The notes under the pieces were generated by a model, which saw nothing but the letters and a program-made list of their open reading frames with translations, made no database searches and had not been told where the DNA came from. A stretch of DNA of 64,000 nt from Mucispirillum schaedleri ASF457. GTDB taxonomy: Bacteria > Chrysiogenota > Deferribacteres > Deferribacterales > Mucispirillaceae. Where the stretch lies: contig NZ_CP097562.1 in NCBI RefSeq assembly GCF_000487995.2, positions 2,105,001 to 2,169,000 on the forward strand. Direction: 5' to 3'. The position numbers were made by a program, and so were the translations under genes. This document shows positions 44,161 through 52,536 of the stretch, one piece after another; the stretch's first letter is position 1, and every line of letters begins with the position of its first letter.

Positions 44161-44742
44161 TTATTTCAGTCCTGCATGGTTTATCCTGTATGTGTTTGCA
44201 AGAAAATGTGCTCTTTTATATTCGCTGTTTGCAAGCACTTCTACAACATTTTGGTTTCTGCCAGTAATAAATCTAATAATAATATCAGCAGGTGCCATGC
44301 CTTGTTTTTGCAGTCTGTTTATTATTTCAGCTGCTGCCATAATATTTTCTTCACTATTATATGGGTTTGAAAATGAACTGTTAAGAAAATCAAAGCATGA
44401 AATAGTTGTAAGCCCCATACCACCTGTTACTGTCAATGAATACTGGTGTGGTTTAGATATTAGAACAGCAAGCATATTTTTATCAACATCATAAATATCT
44501 GATGCTTTTTCAAGAAGAATATCAATATCATCCTGCGAAACAGATTCTAAATTAAGCCCAGTTTCTAAAACTATGTTTTTTGCCAGATAATAAAGAGCTG
44601 TAACACGCTCATCAAAAAAAGATGGATTAATTAACTGTCTAGGATTAAACTCAGCAATAAAAGAGATGACATTTATACATAATAAAGCCAGAATACTGGC
44701 ACTTAATAACTTAAAATATAATTTTTGCAATTTATTACCCAA
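44161..44742 (-). CDS. Membrane-anchored, degenerate lytic-transglycosylase-like protein
   Basis: 193 residues with an N-terminal anchor (LLSASILALLCINVISFI). The C-terminal half keeps the scaffold of an SLT domain: VDKNMLAVLISK, TVTGGMGLTTISCFDFL, then NPYNSEENIMAAAEIINRL, matching the usual G-x-MGLMQ and DPYNPEENI segments. The catalytic Glu of the ES motif, expected just after AVLI, is absent (SKPHQYS). It may bind peptidoglycan without cutting it, or serve another role. It directly precedes mqnB. Confidence 0.6.
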   Translation of the reverse strand: MGNKLQKLYFKLLSASILALLCINVISFIAEFNPRQLINPSFFDERVTALYYLAKNIVLETGLNLESVSQDDIDILLEKASDIYDVDKNMLAVLISKPHQYSLTVTGGMGLTTISCFDFLNSSFSNPYNSEENIMAAAEIINRLQKQGMAPADIIIRFITGRNQNVVEVLANSEYKRAHFLANTYRINHAGLK

Positions 44743-44924
44743 AAATATTAATATATTTTAGGAATATAGTATAAAAAATTATTTGTCAAGCAGTTTGTTT
44801 TAAAAAAAGCCTTTCAAATCAAGAAAAAATCAACTGATTTTGCATATATGCATTAGCTAGGTATAATAGATTTATACTTTAAGTTATCTAATCAGGCTTA
44901 AAATTATATAATATTTTATTTTAT

Positions 44925-46241
44925 TTATTTTTTCAAAATAAGATATGCTGAAATTGCAGCAGTATTTAGTGCAGGAACAAGATTTTTTTCATCAAAATCA
45001 AAATAATCATTATGATGACCTGCATATCTGTCTATACCTGCTTGAATATATGTGCCTATGCCGCCATTTTCCTGCACACAGCTCATTATACTGGCATAAT
45101 CTTCCCCAGCACCAAAGCTAACATTTTCTATTACTTTTTTATATTCTGGCACATATTTTACAGCTTCTTTTACATATTCAATCATTTCCCTGCTGCTTTG
45201 TCCGCTGCTTGAACCACCTGCTGTTTTTATGGTATACGAGCAGCCTTCCATAAGTGCTGATGCCTCTATTATTCTCCTGCTTTCTTCTACCATATATTCA
45301 TTTAACTGGCTTGTTTCGCCCCTTGTTTCCATAATAAGCTCAGCTTTAGCAGGTATTATATTTCTTCCCTCACCAGCTGTAAGCCTGCCAACATTTATCC
45401 TTGTAGCTCCTTTTCCATTTCTGCTGACAGCATGCAGATTAAGAGCTGCATTACATGCTGCAAGCAGTGCATTCCTGCCATCTTCCGGATATGCTCCAGC
45501 ATGAGCCTGTTTACCTTGAAATGTTACATCAAATTTAGTAGAAGCAAGAAATTTATCTGCTCCGCATATAATAGTATGACTATCATTAGCCTGAAAGCCT
45601 ATATGTATACCAATAATATGTGTAATACCATTACATGCACCGGCTTTAATCATAGGCATAGCTCCTCGGAGCCCTTCTTCTGCAGGCTGAAATATAAACC
45701 TGATGCTTCCTTTTAAACTGTCTTTAATATTTGCTATAATTTCAGCAGCTGCAAGTCCTAATGACACATGGGCATCATGTCCGCAGGCATGCATTGCACC
45801 ATTATTGACGGATGAAAAGTTTTCTTTATTTGGTCTATGGTTTTCATCTGCTGTTTCAGTAACATCGTTGCTGTCCATATCAAAGCGAAAGGCAAGATAA
45901 GGCCCGTCATCACTAAATTTCATATCTGCCCAAAATCCAGTATAACCATGGGTCATTTTTTCAACAAGTGCAGCATCTGCCCCTTGAGATACTGCCCGCT
46001 GTTGATTTTCTTTTAATATTTTTTCAGAAGGCACACCCATCATATAATCTTTATTATTTGCTTTATCACCCATAGTAATAGTGTATCCTAACTCAGCCAT
46101 TCTTTTTTGGGCAATAGATGATGTGCGAAATTCTGTCCAGCCAGTTTCAGGGTATTTATGCAAATCACGCCTGCATTTTATAAGCTCATGTTCTTTTTCT
46201 TTTGCGAGTGTTTTAATTCTTTCTATTATTATATTATCCAT
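44925..46241 (-). CDS. M20-family amidohydrolase (AbgA-like)
   Basis: 438 residues. The metal-binding and catalytic motifs are AMHACGHDAHVSLGLAAAEI, FIFQPAEEGLRGAMPMIKAG and the later FGAGEDYASIM, with the dimerisation insert beginning FDVTFQGKQAHAGAYPEDG. The long N-terminal part with YTGFWADMKFS fits the p-aminobenzoyl-glutamate hydrolase A (AbgA) branch more than simple N-acyl amino-acid hydrolases. It is a single gene, and the 353-bp spacer upstream holds repeat fragments only. Confidence 0.83.
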   Translation of the reverse strand: MDNIIIERIKTLAKEKEHELIKCRRDLHKYPETGWTEFRTSSIAQKRMAELGYTITMGDKANNKDYMMGVPSEKILKENQQRAVSQGADAALVEKMTHGYTGFWADMKFSDDGPYLAFRFDMDSNDVTETADENHRPNKENFSSVNNGAMHACGHDAHVSLGLAAAEIIANIKDSLKGSIRFIFQPAEEGLRGAMPMIKAGACNGITHIIGIHIGFQANDSHTIICGADKFLASTKFDVTFQGKQAHAGAYPEDGRNALLAACNAALNLHAVSRNGKGATRINVGRLTAGEGRNIIPAKAELIMETRGETSQLNEYMVEESRRIIEASALMEGCSYTIKTAGGSSSGQSSREMIEYVKEAVKYVPEYKKVIENVSFGAGEDYASIMSCVQENGGIGTYIQAGIDRYAGHHNDYFDFDEKNLVPALNTAAISAYLILKK

Positions 46242-46430
46242 AATTTTTTTTACCTATTGCTATAATAGTATCTATTACAACTTACTCTTGCAGGTTTGCT
46301 TTTTTAAGCCAGACTTTCTGCAAAAGATAATTTATACCAAAAACACATTTTTTAATTATATGTTATTTTATATAAAAGTCAATATTACAGAATGGCAGTG
46401 GCATAAGGCTGCTTATAAATATTGCTGTTA

Positions 46431-46457
46431 TGTTATGCTGAGCTATGCGAAGTATCC
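46431..46457. repeat. MITE-like arm, isolated
   Basis: GTTATGCTGAGCTATGCGAAGTATCC resembles the conserved arm of the ~120-bp palindromic units but has no partner arm nearby. Confidence 0.5.
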
Positions 46458-46487
46458 AGGTTTGATTTATATTATTACAGTAAAAAA

Positions 46488-46531
46488 GAAATATATTTAT
46501 TAGCTTAGTCCAAAATTTTTGAATAAGTCTA
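46488..46531 (+). mobile_element. Relic of the right end of an IS3 element
   Basis: The sequence matches the last ~44 bp of the IS3 element at 28021-28064, including the end of the coding frame and most of the terminal repeat (GCTTAGTCCAAAATTTTTG). The rest of the element is missing. Confidence 0.6.
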
Positions 46532-46555
46532 ACTGCATTATAATTTTTATATAAC

Positions 46556-46586
46556 AAAAAAAGGCAAAGCATATAAAAGCTTTGCC
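46556..46586 (-). terminator. Terminator after tRNA-Leu
   Basis: GGCAAAGC (46563-46570) pairs with 46579-46586 and is followed on the minus strand by seven T at 46556-46562. Confidence 0.88.
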
Positions 46587-46594
46587 ATATAGTA

Positions 46595-46677
46595 TGCCGA
46601 AGGCGGGACTTGAACCCGCACGAGGAAGCCCCACCACCCCCTCAAGATGGCGTGTCTACCAATTCCACCACTTCGGC
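46595..46677 (-). tRNA. tRNA-Leu, anticodon GAG
   Basis: 83 nt on the minus strand. The acceptor stem is GCCGAAG/CTTCGGC with discriminator A. The D-loop is GGTGGAATTGGTAGACAC. The anticodon arm is CCATC-TTGAGGG-GGTGG, giving anticodon GAG (reads CUC/CUU). There is a long variable arm and the T-arm GCGGGTTCAAGTCCCGC. The 3' CCA is not encoded. Confidence 0.95.
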
Positions 46678-46689
46678 ATTAGAGATATT

Positions 46690-46718
46690 TATATATATTA
46701 AAAAAATTTTTTTGTCAA
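46690..46718 (-). promoter_or_regulatory. Promoter of tRNA-Leu
   Basis: On the minus strand TTGACA (46713-46718) and TATATA (46690-46695) are 17 bp apart, about 12 bp before the tRNA. The duplicated target of IS copy 4 begins only 4 bp upstream of the -35 box. Confidence 0.75.
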
Positions 46719-46721
46719 TAG

Positions 46722-46747
46722 AATATAATAAATTTATTTAATTTTGT
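46722..46747. repeat. Left 26-bp target duplication of IS copy 4
   Basis: Identical at all 26 positions to 47842-47867. Confidence 0.95.
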
Positions 46748-47841
46748 TCTTAACTAACAGGACAAATGTTACACTTTTAGTAAAAAATAAATCTTAACTT
46801 AATATAAATCAAGCAATAATTTATTTTCAATAACAATCTCATATGGAGATTTAAAATTTAAGCATGTTTTAGCAGTATTATTATATCTATCTTCATGCTG
46901 TTTAAGAGCCTTAATTAATTCATCTTTGGAATAGAATTTATTATTTGCATATAAAATTTTTCCATCCTCTCTATGACTTCTTTCCACCTTTCCATTCTGC
47001 CAAGGTGAATAAGGTCTTATTCGTTTAATAGTATATCCTTTCTTTTCAGCTGTCTCTTCAAAATAGCTTTTCTTGTTTGTAACTTCCTTATCATTTACAA
47101 ACTCATAGCCATTATCCACTTGAATTGTTTTTAGTGGAAAGCCAAATTTACTTTCCAGTTCGTCTAAAAACTTACCTGTTTCAAATGTGCTTTTTTCTTC
47201 TACTATTTCTAATACTCTCATTCTGCTGTATTCATCTATCGCTGTTATCTGATAATATTTTTTACCATAGCTGGAAAACATTATACATTCCTGTGGAACA
47301 TATTTTATATCTATCTGAACCTTGTCGCCTATATACTGACCTGTTATTGGTTCATATCTTGTATAGCTCTTTTTTGACTTGTTTAATGACTTTAAGCCTT
47401 TCTTCCTTATCTGCATACACATACTGCCAAAACTACGATTATAACCAATTTCTAGAAGTCTGACATATACCTCCGCATTACCATACAAACCATGCTCGGC
47501 ATATGTGTTAAATATTAAATCAAGCTCTTCTTTACTATGCTTATTTGGACTGTTTCTTGGTCTACGACTTTTAAAAGATAAACTCTGAACTGTTCCATCA
47601 TATTTCTTTAAATGCCTGTATACAAACATACGGTTCACTTGATATTTGCGGGCTGCTTTCGTTGCTCCTTTTTTTAATGCATACTCACATAACCGTTGAC
47701 GAAATCGCATTTCTTCTGTTATTATCACTTTATTCATTGTGATACCTCTTAGTTTAGTTTAGTTTTTTGCTTAATTTTATACTATATACTAAGAGGTATT
47801 TTTTTATACTTATTTTTGTAACATATGTCTCATAATCTTAC
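46748..47841 (-). mobile_element. 1,094-bp insertion sequence, copy 4
   Basis: Inserted between the tRNA-Leu promoter and the end of the defence island, with a perfect 26-bp duplication, so it is a simple independent insertion. It belongs to the same subtype as copy 3 (GATTATGAGAC end). Confidence 0.95.
46799..47737 (-). CDS. DDE transposase of the 1,094-bp IS, copy 4
   Basis: 312 residues, full length, motifs intact. It differs from the other copies by N for T at residue 62 (RPRNSPNK), outside the catalytic core. Confidence 0.93.
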   Translation of the reverse strand: MNKVIITEEMRFRQRLCEYALKKGATKAARKYQVNRMFVYRHLKKYDGTVQSLSFKSRRPRNSPNKHSKEELDLIFNTYAEHGLYGNAEVYVRLLEIGYNRSFGSMCMQIRKKGLKSLNKSKKSYTRYEPITGQYIGDKVQIDIKYVPQECIMFSSYGKKYYQITAIDEYSRMRVLEIVEEKSTFETGKFLDELESKFGFPLKTIQVDNGYEFVNDKEVTNKKSYFEETAEKKGYTIKRIRPYSPWQNGKVERSHREDGKILYANNKFYSKDELIKALKQHEDRYNNTAKTCLNFKSPYEIVIENKLLLDLY

Positions 47842-47867
47842 AATATAATAAATTTATTTAATTTTGT
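47842..47867. repeat. Right 26-bp target duplication of IS copy 4
   Basis: Identical to 46722-46747. The unduplicated site continues into AAAATCTAATAT. Confidence 0.95.
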
Positions 47868-47972
47868 AAAATCTAATATAAAAAACATAATTATTATATT
47901 GCTGATACTTTTTTTCTATATATAAAATATCTAAAGTTTAAGCATAAAATATGTAGTTCTGAAATGTCTATA

Positions 47973-48719
47973 TTATTTTTCAGAAACAATATAAGTGAAA
48001 TCTTTATCTTTTTTAAATAAATTTTCAAGACCGCTTGTAAGATTAATAGATATTTTATCGTCAATAATAATATATCTATCGTGAGCGGCATCATCACTTG
48101 ATTGACATATAACTTTGTAACCTTTATTTTTAAATTTTGCTTCTATTGTATTACAGGATAATTGCTGTTTTTGACCTTTTAAAGTAAATTCTATATCTTG
48201 ATTTAAATCATTTTTGTTAAACCAATTTATTAAATTATCAATTACATTTTCTTTATATAAAAATTTATCAATAATAGTAATTTGGTTTGCATTTTTCATT
48301 AAGCTTATAATATGTTTTTTTGCTTTATCTCTATTACTGCCGCTTTCAAATTTTTTTGCATAAATATGTGTAGGTTTATCTTTTATGCAGATTTTATGGC
48401 AATCTAAAGTATTAAGAGAGATATGGTTATTTGTGAGTAATATTTTATATTTTGATTTTTCAAGCATTTCTTTATAGAACTGATTAGAATAGAGTTCTGA
48501 ATATGTATCTATACATTCACAATATGGAATTTGAGTGGTTAAGGCTTTTTGCAATGCAATATCATCATTTGAAAAATAATTTATTATTTGTTCATTAGTT
48601 ATTACAAATGGTTTAAAATGATAAAATAGATTATGTATTGTTTCTTTATTATAGCTATCGCCGTAATAAAATTTAAAAAATTCATTTAATAATGATTCTT
48701 CTAATACAATATAGCTCAT
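47973..48719 (-). CDS. PLD-like protein, third gene of the DUF262-ATPase cassette
   Basis: 248 residues with no signal peptide. The C-terminal half has the layout of a single phospholipase-D-like domain of the MIT-C type: HIISLMKNANQITIIDKFLYKENVIDNLINWF (strand and helix), then AAHDRYIIIDDKISINLTSGLENLF, where H213-D-R215 and the following I-D-D occupy the place of the HxK-type active site. The N-terminal ~110 residues are not recognised. It could be a nuclease, a nucleic-acid binder or an effector; activity is unproven. Its start is 3 bp after the ATPase stop, so the genes form one operon. It is the last gene of the island. Confidence 0.6.
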   Translation of the reverse strand: MSYIVLEESLLNEFFKFYYGDSYNKETIHNLFYHFKPFVITNEQIINYFSNDDIALQKALTTQIPYCECIDTYSELYSNQFYKEMLEKSKYKILLTNNHISLNTLDCHKICIKDKPTHIYAKKFESGSNRDKAKKHIISLMKNANQITIIDKFLYKENVIDNLINWFNKNDLNQDIEFTLKGQKQQLSCNTIEAKFKNKGYKVICQSSDDAAHDRYIIIDDKISINLTSGLENLFKKDKDFTYIVSEK

Positions 48720-48722
48720 ATT

Positions 48723-49700
48723 TTACCTGTAAATCTTTAAATAATCAGTAAGAGTTGCATCAAAAAAACCAGTAGGAAATTTACGCTGATTATTTTCTTT
48801 ATCAACAAATCTTCCTTTTTTATCTGTATATATTGCCTGAAATGGCTTATTAATTTCTTTATATTGAAATACTACTTTATCATAATCTATGATACCTTGG
48901 TTTACATTATAGCAGAGTTTATATATTAAATGTTCGCAGTGGGTTTCAAGTATGACCTGCACACCAAGTTGTGCAATAAATGCAAAAAAGTCAGCCAGTT
49001 TGCTTTGAGCTTTTGGGTGCAGGTGCACTTCTGGATTTTCAATTATTACAGTATCGCCAATTTTGGCAGTTAAGCATGCAATAAGTATAGGAAATACCAT
49101 ACTTGTTCCAAAGCCAGTATTTAGTGGGGAATATGCTTCCACATCGTGTGGGGCTTGATAGTATAATGATACTTTATCTGCCTGTCTATCTGCTTTTACA
49201 GTAGTCCCTAATATGTATTTCATCCAATAAGCTGTTTGGCTTCTTAATGTCGTATTAATATCATTTTCATTATCGTTATTAATTGATAATTCAACTATAT
49301 TGTCATGCTGTTTTATTGAATATATATAAGGGGCATATTCTCCACGAATTCCTAAATTATCATCAGTTGTAATATCATATTGTTTATCAGGACTTACCCT
49401 ATCAGCTTGCAAAAAAGTATACTTTATATTTTTATTTTGGTTTTCTTGTATTACTCCATTATCTATATTTATAGAACTGTTTATGTTATTACTAAATGTA
49501 TATTCAATTTTTCCATTTACAGCTATTATTCTATCTTTAATATAGCTAGTATAATTTTTATAGTTTCCTGCTAACATACATGCAATAATTGCTGTTGATT
49601 TTCCACTGGAATTTTCACCACAAAATATAGTTAATGGTTTAATTTCTAATTTTGTATCTTCTAGCACTTTAAATTTAATAATATTTAATTCTTTAAGCAT
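48723..49700 (-). CDS. ABC-type AAA ATPase (DUF3696/AAA_21-like), second gene of the cassette
   Basis: 325 residues. Walker A is CGENSSGKST (residues 27-36), following the ATPase start ELNIIKFKVLEDTKLEIKPLTIF. A signature-like LNTGFGTSMVFPILIA lies near residue 193. Walker B is VIIENPEVHLHPKAQSKLADF, and the H-loop is VILETHCEHLIYKL. This arrangement is that of SMC/OLD-like ATPases used in several anti-phage systems, but no nuclease (Toprim) domain is fused. It overlaps the DUF262 gene by 8 bp, so translation is coupled. A sensor or motor role beside DUF262 and PLD partners is an inference. Confidence 0.8.
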   Translation of the reverse strand: MLKELNIIKFKVLEDTKLEIKPLTIFCGENSSGKSTAIIACMLAGNYKNYTSYIKDRIIAVNGKIEYTFSNNINSSINIDNGVIQENQNKNIKYTFLQADRVSPDKQYDITTDDNLGIRGEYAPYIYSIKQHDNIVELSINNDNENDINTTLRSQTAYWMKYILGTTVKADRQADKVSLYYQAPHDVEAYSPLNTGFGTSMVFPILIACLTAKIGDTVIIENPEVHLHPKAQSKLADFFAFIAQLGVQVILETHCEHLIYKLCYNVNQGIIDYDKVVFQYKEINKPFQAIYTDKKGRFVDKENNQRKFPTGFFDATLTDYLKIYR

Positions 49701-50868
49701 ATTTAGTCCTTAATTCTTCAATATTATCTGATAATTTTATGAAATGTTCTTTCATTCTCTTAATACTATTTGATGAATTATCAAGAGTAGATTGAAACCA
49801 ACTTTTGTTTATTATATTATCTAATTCTTTATGCCATGTATCTAAATCTATCTTTATTTGATTTTGTAATGATGCAGTAATAAAGAAAAGCGATTCAAAC
49901 ATAATCATATTAAATGTATTTGAAGTGCTGTTTCTTTTAAATGTGTTATCTTTATAAATATTATATAATAACTGCATGCTCGTTTTAAATGTATATTCTA
50001 ATTTACTACATTCATTCTCATCCATACTATTCATAATACGCATATATTTTCCTAAAAAATTATCAAAACTGCCATTTATTTCAGGGTCAATATTTGCAGG
50101 TATTTTTTTAATAAGCTGGACATTATATGCCAAATAAAAAGCCAATGCTCTTAATATTACATATCTATCTCTCATTCTTTTAGAGTCTAATTTTAATGTA
50201 ACAGCTTTTTTAAATTCATCGCATTCTGCTAATTCTTTTAATAATTTTGTAGATTTACCTTTATATAGAGCATGACGCATTTCCTGTTTATTAAGTGGAG
50301 TGCCTCCACTATTAATTCTTTCAAATATATCTAATTTAACTGTTTCTGGAGTATCTGCACTCATAACATATACTTGTATTTGGTATCTTTCTATTCTTGC
50401 TTGGTTGTCTCGTTGCAAATCTTTAAACAATTTTCCTTTTACACCATCAATATATGTCAAATCTTGTAGTTTAAATTCATTTTTAAAATATTCTGTGATT
50501 GTATGCAGCCTTTGTAAACCATCAACAACACTTAATCCACCACCTTTATTTTCTGCAAAATAAAATAAAGGTAATGGTATACCCATTAAAATAGATTCTA
50601 TTAGCCTTGATTGTTTTTTTCTATCCCAAAGTCCTTTATTTCGCTGAAATTCAGGATTTAAGTTTATTTCTTTAAACTCATTAATTGCTCTATTGATTTC
50701 AAAAAGAGAAAATTGCTCTTTTGAAAATTCTACTTTTGCAGGATATGGGTTACTGCTTGAAGAAAATTTAATAACTTCTTCTTCATCTAATTTTTCCATT
50801 TCTTGATTAATTTCTTTTTCACTATCTTCATTTATAGATTCATTATATTGATTATATTCCTGCATCAT
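49693..50868 (-). CDS. DUF262 (ParB/GmrS-like) protein, first gene of the cassette
   Basis: 391 residues. After an acidic N-terminal tail the DUF262 core appears: INLNPEFQRNKGLWDRKKQSRLIESILMGIPLPLFYF, then VVDGLQRLHTI (residues 115-124), the nucleotide-binding DGxQR motif, and FERINSGGTPLNKQEMRHALYKG. The C-terminal region is helical and lacks an HNH/DUF1524 nuclease. In GmrSD and SspE this domain uses nucleotides to control a nuclease. Here the nuclease function would have to come from a partner, perhaps the PLD-like protein. GGAG precedes the start; it begins 53 bp after hsdS. Confidence 0.82.
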   Translation of the reverse strand: MMQEYNQYNESINEDSEKEINQEMEKLDEEEVIKFSSSSNPYPAKVEFSKEQFSLFEINRAINEFKEINLNPEFQRNKGLWDRKKQSRLIESILMGIPLPLFYFAENKGGGLSVVDGLQRLHTITEYFKNEFKLQDLTYIDGVKGKLFKDLQRDNQARIERYQIQVYVMSADTPETVKLDIFERINSGGTPLNKQEMRHALYKGKSTKLLKELAECDEFKKAVTLKLDSKRMRDRYVILRALAFYLAYNVQLIKKIPANIDPEINGSFDNFLGKYMRIMNSMDENECSKLEYTFKTSMQLLYNIYKDNTFKRNSTSNTFNMIMFESLFFITASLQNQIKIDLDTWHKELDNIINKSWFQSTLDNSSNSIKRMKEHFIKLSDNIEELRTKYA

Positions 50869-50921
50869 TTACTCCAATTATTAATAATAAATACCAGTAA
50901 AAAAAGTAAAAATCAAAAAAA

Positions 50922-52394
50922 TTATATAATATCTTTTAATTTATTGCAATAGGTTAAAAGTTCATCAACTTTTTTTACAATCCTTTCCTGCTCTTTAAGT
51001 GGCGGAAGTGGGATTAAAAAATATTTGATAGTATTTAATGAAATGTTGTCATTAGTTGATATTTTTTCTTTTTGTATTATGTTTTGTATTAAGTTTGATA
51101 ATATTACATAATGTATATACTGTTCTTTTATTGTATTAATTTTTATTGTTGCAACTCGTTGATTTGTTGCCATTGGTTCTGTTATTTCCTTGATTAATAA
51201 ACTTTTACCAACTGTTCCCCCTGTCATACATAAAATTATATTATTCTTATTTAAAATATATTCATCAAGTTTATTAGTATACTCATATCTAACTATATTC
51301 TTATCTATAAATCCATCTTCATTGAAATCAGAGATGCGTATAACTCTGATACCTTGTTTTTTAAATAATACACTTTTAAAAGCATATCCTCCATTTATTA
51401 CTGCAATATCCCCCAGTCTGACCCATTTCCAGTTTTCAGGTATATTATAAGGTATTTCATCATCAGTTACAGGCGGCAGTGGTTTTTCTTTTTTTATTTG
51501 ACCTTGGTTTATTAAATTTTTTTTCTCTTTTACAATTTTATCATAAAGTATGCTTGCAGGCTCATCCTGAATATCCTGCTGCACTAATTTTCCTTCTACT
51601 GCATACTGTAAAATAGATTTTGGCAGGTTGTCTGCAAAATATTTATCTAATGATAGTAACTTTTCTTCTTCCTGCTCTAATTTATCACATAAAGCCATAA
51701 GCTTATCAACTTTCTTCACAATTCTTTCCTGTTCTTTGAGTGGCGGAAGTGGGAAAATTATGTTTTTTAATTTTTCAGAAGATACTTCAATAACTTTCAT
51801 TCCTTTTGCAATTTTATTTTTTTGTATTTGAAAGCAGCTAGAATTAAATAAATATATTAAATACAATGGGTTTATTGAATGTTTTATAATTGCGGTATGT
51901 CCACCAGTTACTATTGGATAATTACCCAGCCATGCAATACTTTTGCATACATCATTCATATTTTCACTTGTAACTGCCATAATAATATCTGAGTATTCAA
52001 CTGTTTTTAGTTTATTTCCAATTTGTTCCGATGTGTATGTTATAGTAGTATTTGTTGAATATTTATAATACTTATGTATTTGTCCATAATGGATACATGG
52101 AATACCATTATTAGTAAAATCATTTTTAGTTAATCCACTTCCTCGTTTAATCACACACACTTCCCCCAGCCTGACCCATTTCCAGCTTTCAGGTATATTA
52201 TAGGGTATTTCATCATCAGTTACAGGCGGCAGTGGTTTTTCTTTTTTTATTTGACCTTGGTTTATTAAATTTTCTTTTTCTTTTATAATTTTATCATAAA
52301 GTATGCTTGCAGACTCATCCTGAATATCCTGCTGCACTAATTTTCCTTCTACTGCATACTGTAAAATAGATTTTCTTAAATTTTTTATATTCAT
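50922..52394 (-). CDS. hsdS: Type I restriction-modification specificity subunit HsdS
   Basis: I start at the internal ATG (MNIKNLRKSILQYAVEGK) because AGGAAA lies before it and an earlier in-frame ATG has no such signal. The 490-residue protein has two target-recognition domains. Each is preceded by the same conserved segment (SILQYAVEGKLVQQDIQDE...PYNIPESWKWVRLGE) and followed by FPLPPLKEQERIVKKVD with a coiled-coil spacer. The two TRDs differ (CVIKRGSGLTKNDF versus AVINGGYAFKSVLF), so a bipartite, asymmetric target is expected. The repeated halves are nearly identical in DNA as well. Confidence 0.9.
   Translation of the reverse strand: MNIKNLRKSILQYAVEGKLVQQDIQDESASILYDKIIKEKENLINQGQIKKEKPLPPVTDDEIPYNIPESWKWVRLGEVCVIKRGSGLTKNDFTNNGIPCIHYGQIHKYYKYSTNTTITYTSEQIGNKLKTVEYSDIIMAVTSENMNDVCKSIAWLGNYPIVTGGHTAIIKHSINPLYLIYLFNSSCFQIQKNKIAKGMKVIEVSSEKLKNIIFPLPPLKEQERIVKKVDKLMALCDKLEQEEEKLLSLDKYFADNLPKSILQYAVEGKLVQQDIQDEPASILYDKIVKEKKNLINQGQIKKEKPLPPVTDDEIPYNIPENWKWVRLGDIAVINGGYAFKSVLFKKQGIRVIRISDFNEDGFIDKNIVRYEYTNKLDEYILNKNNIILCMTGGTVGKSLLIKEITEPMATNQRVATIKINTIKEQYIHYVILSNLIQNIIQKEKISTNDNISLNTIKYFLIPLPPLKEQERIVKKVDELLTYCNKLKDII
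51411..51621. repeat. Internal hsdS direct repeat, copy 1
   Basis: 211 bp matching 52164-52374 with few differences, offset 753 bp (251 codons), so recombination between them would remain in frame. Confidence 0.85.
52164..52374. repeat. Internal hsdS direct repeat, copy 2
   Basis: The 5' copy of the 211-bp repeat described at 51411-51621. Confidence 0.85.
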
Positions 52395-52483
52395 ATTTTT
52401 CCTGCTGTATTTATACATTTATGCTGTGTGATTTCAATAATAAGATTTCAGACTATTCACATTCTTTTACAGTGACAACAAGT

Positions 52484-52518
52484 GTCATTTTAAGCATGTG
52501 TAAACAGGCGAAAAATCT
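52484..52518. repeat. MITE-like arm between hsdM and hsdS
   Basis: GTCATTTTAAGCATG...CAGGCGAAAAATCT matches the left arm of the palindromic unit. It lies within the 142-bp gap of the hsd operon; no opposite arm is seen. Confidence 0.55.
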
Positions 52519-52536
52519 TTTTATTTTTGCTCTGTT

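Noticed and set aside
44141-44494. Plus-strand open frames of 60-140 codons opposite mqnB, the SLT-like gene, the M20 gene and others
   Set aside because: They overlap well-supported genes, lack start signals and give hydrophobic low-complexity products typical of antisense AT-rich coding DNA.
46595-46677. tRNA-Leu as attachment site of an integrative island
   Set aside because: The island lies on the 5' side of the tRNA, I see no integrase and no repeat of the tRNA 3' end; the only direct repeats belong to IS copy 4.
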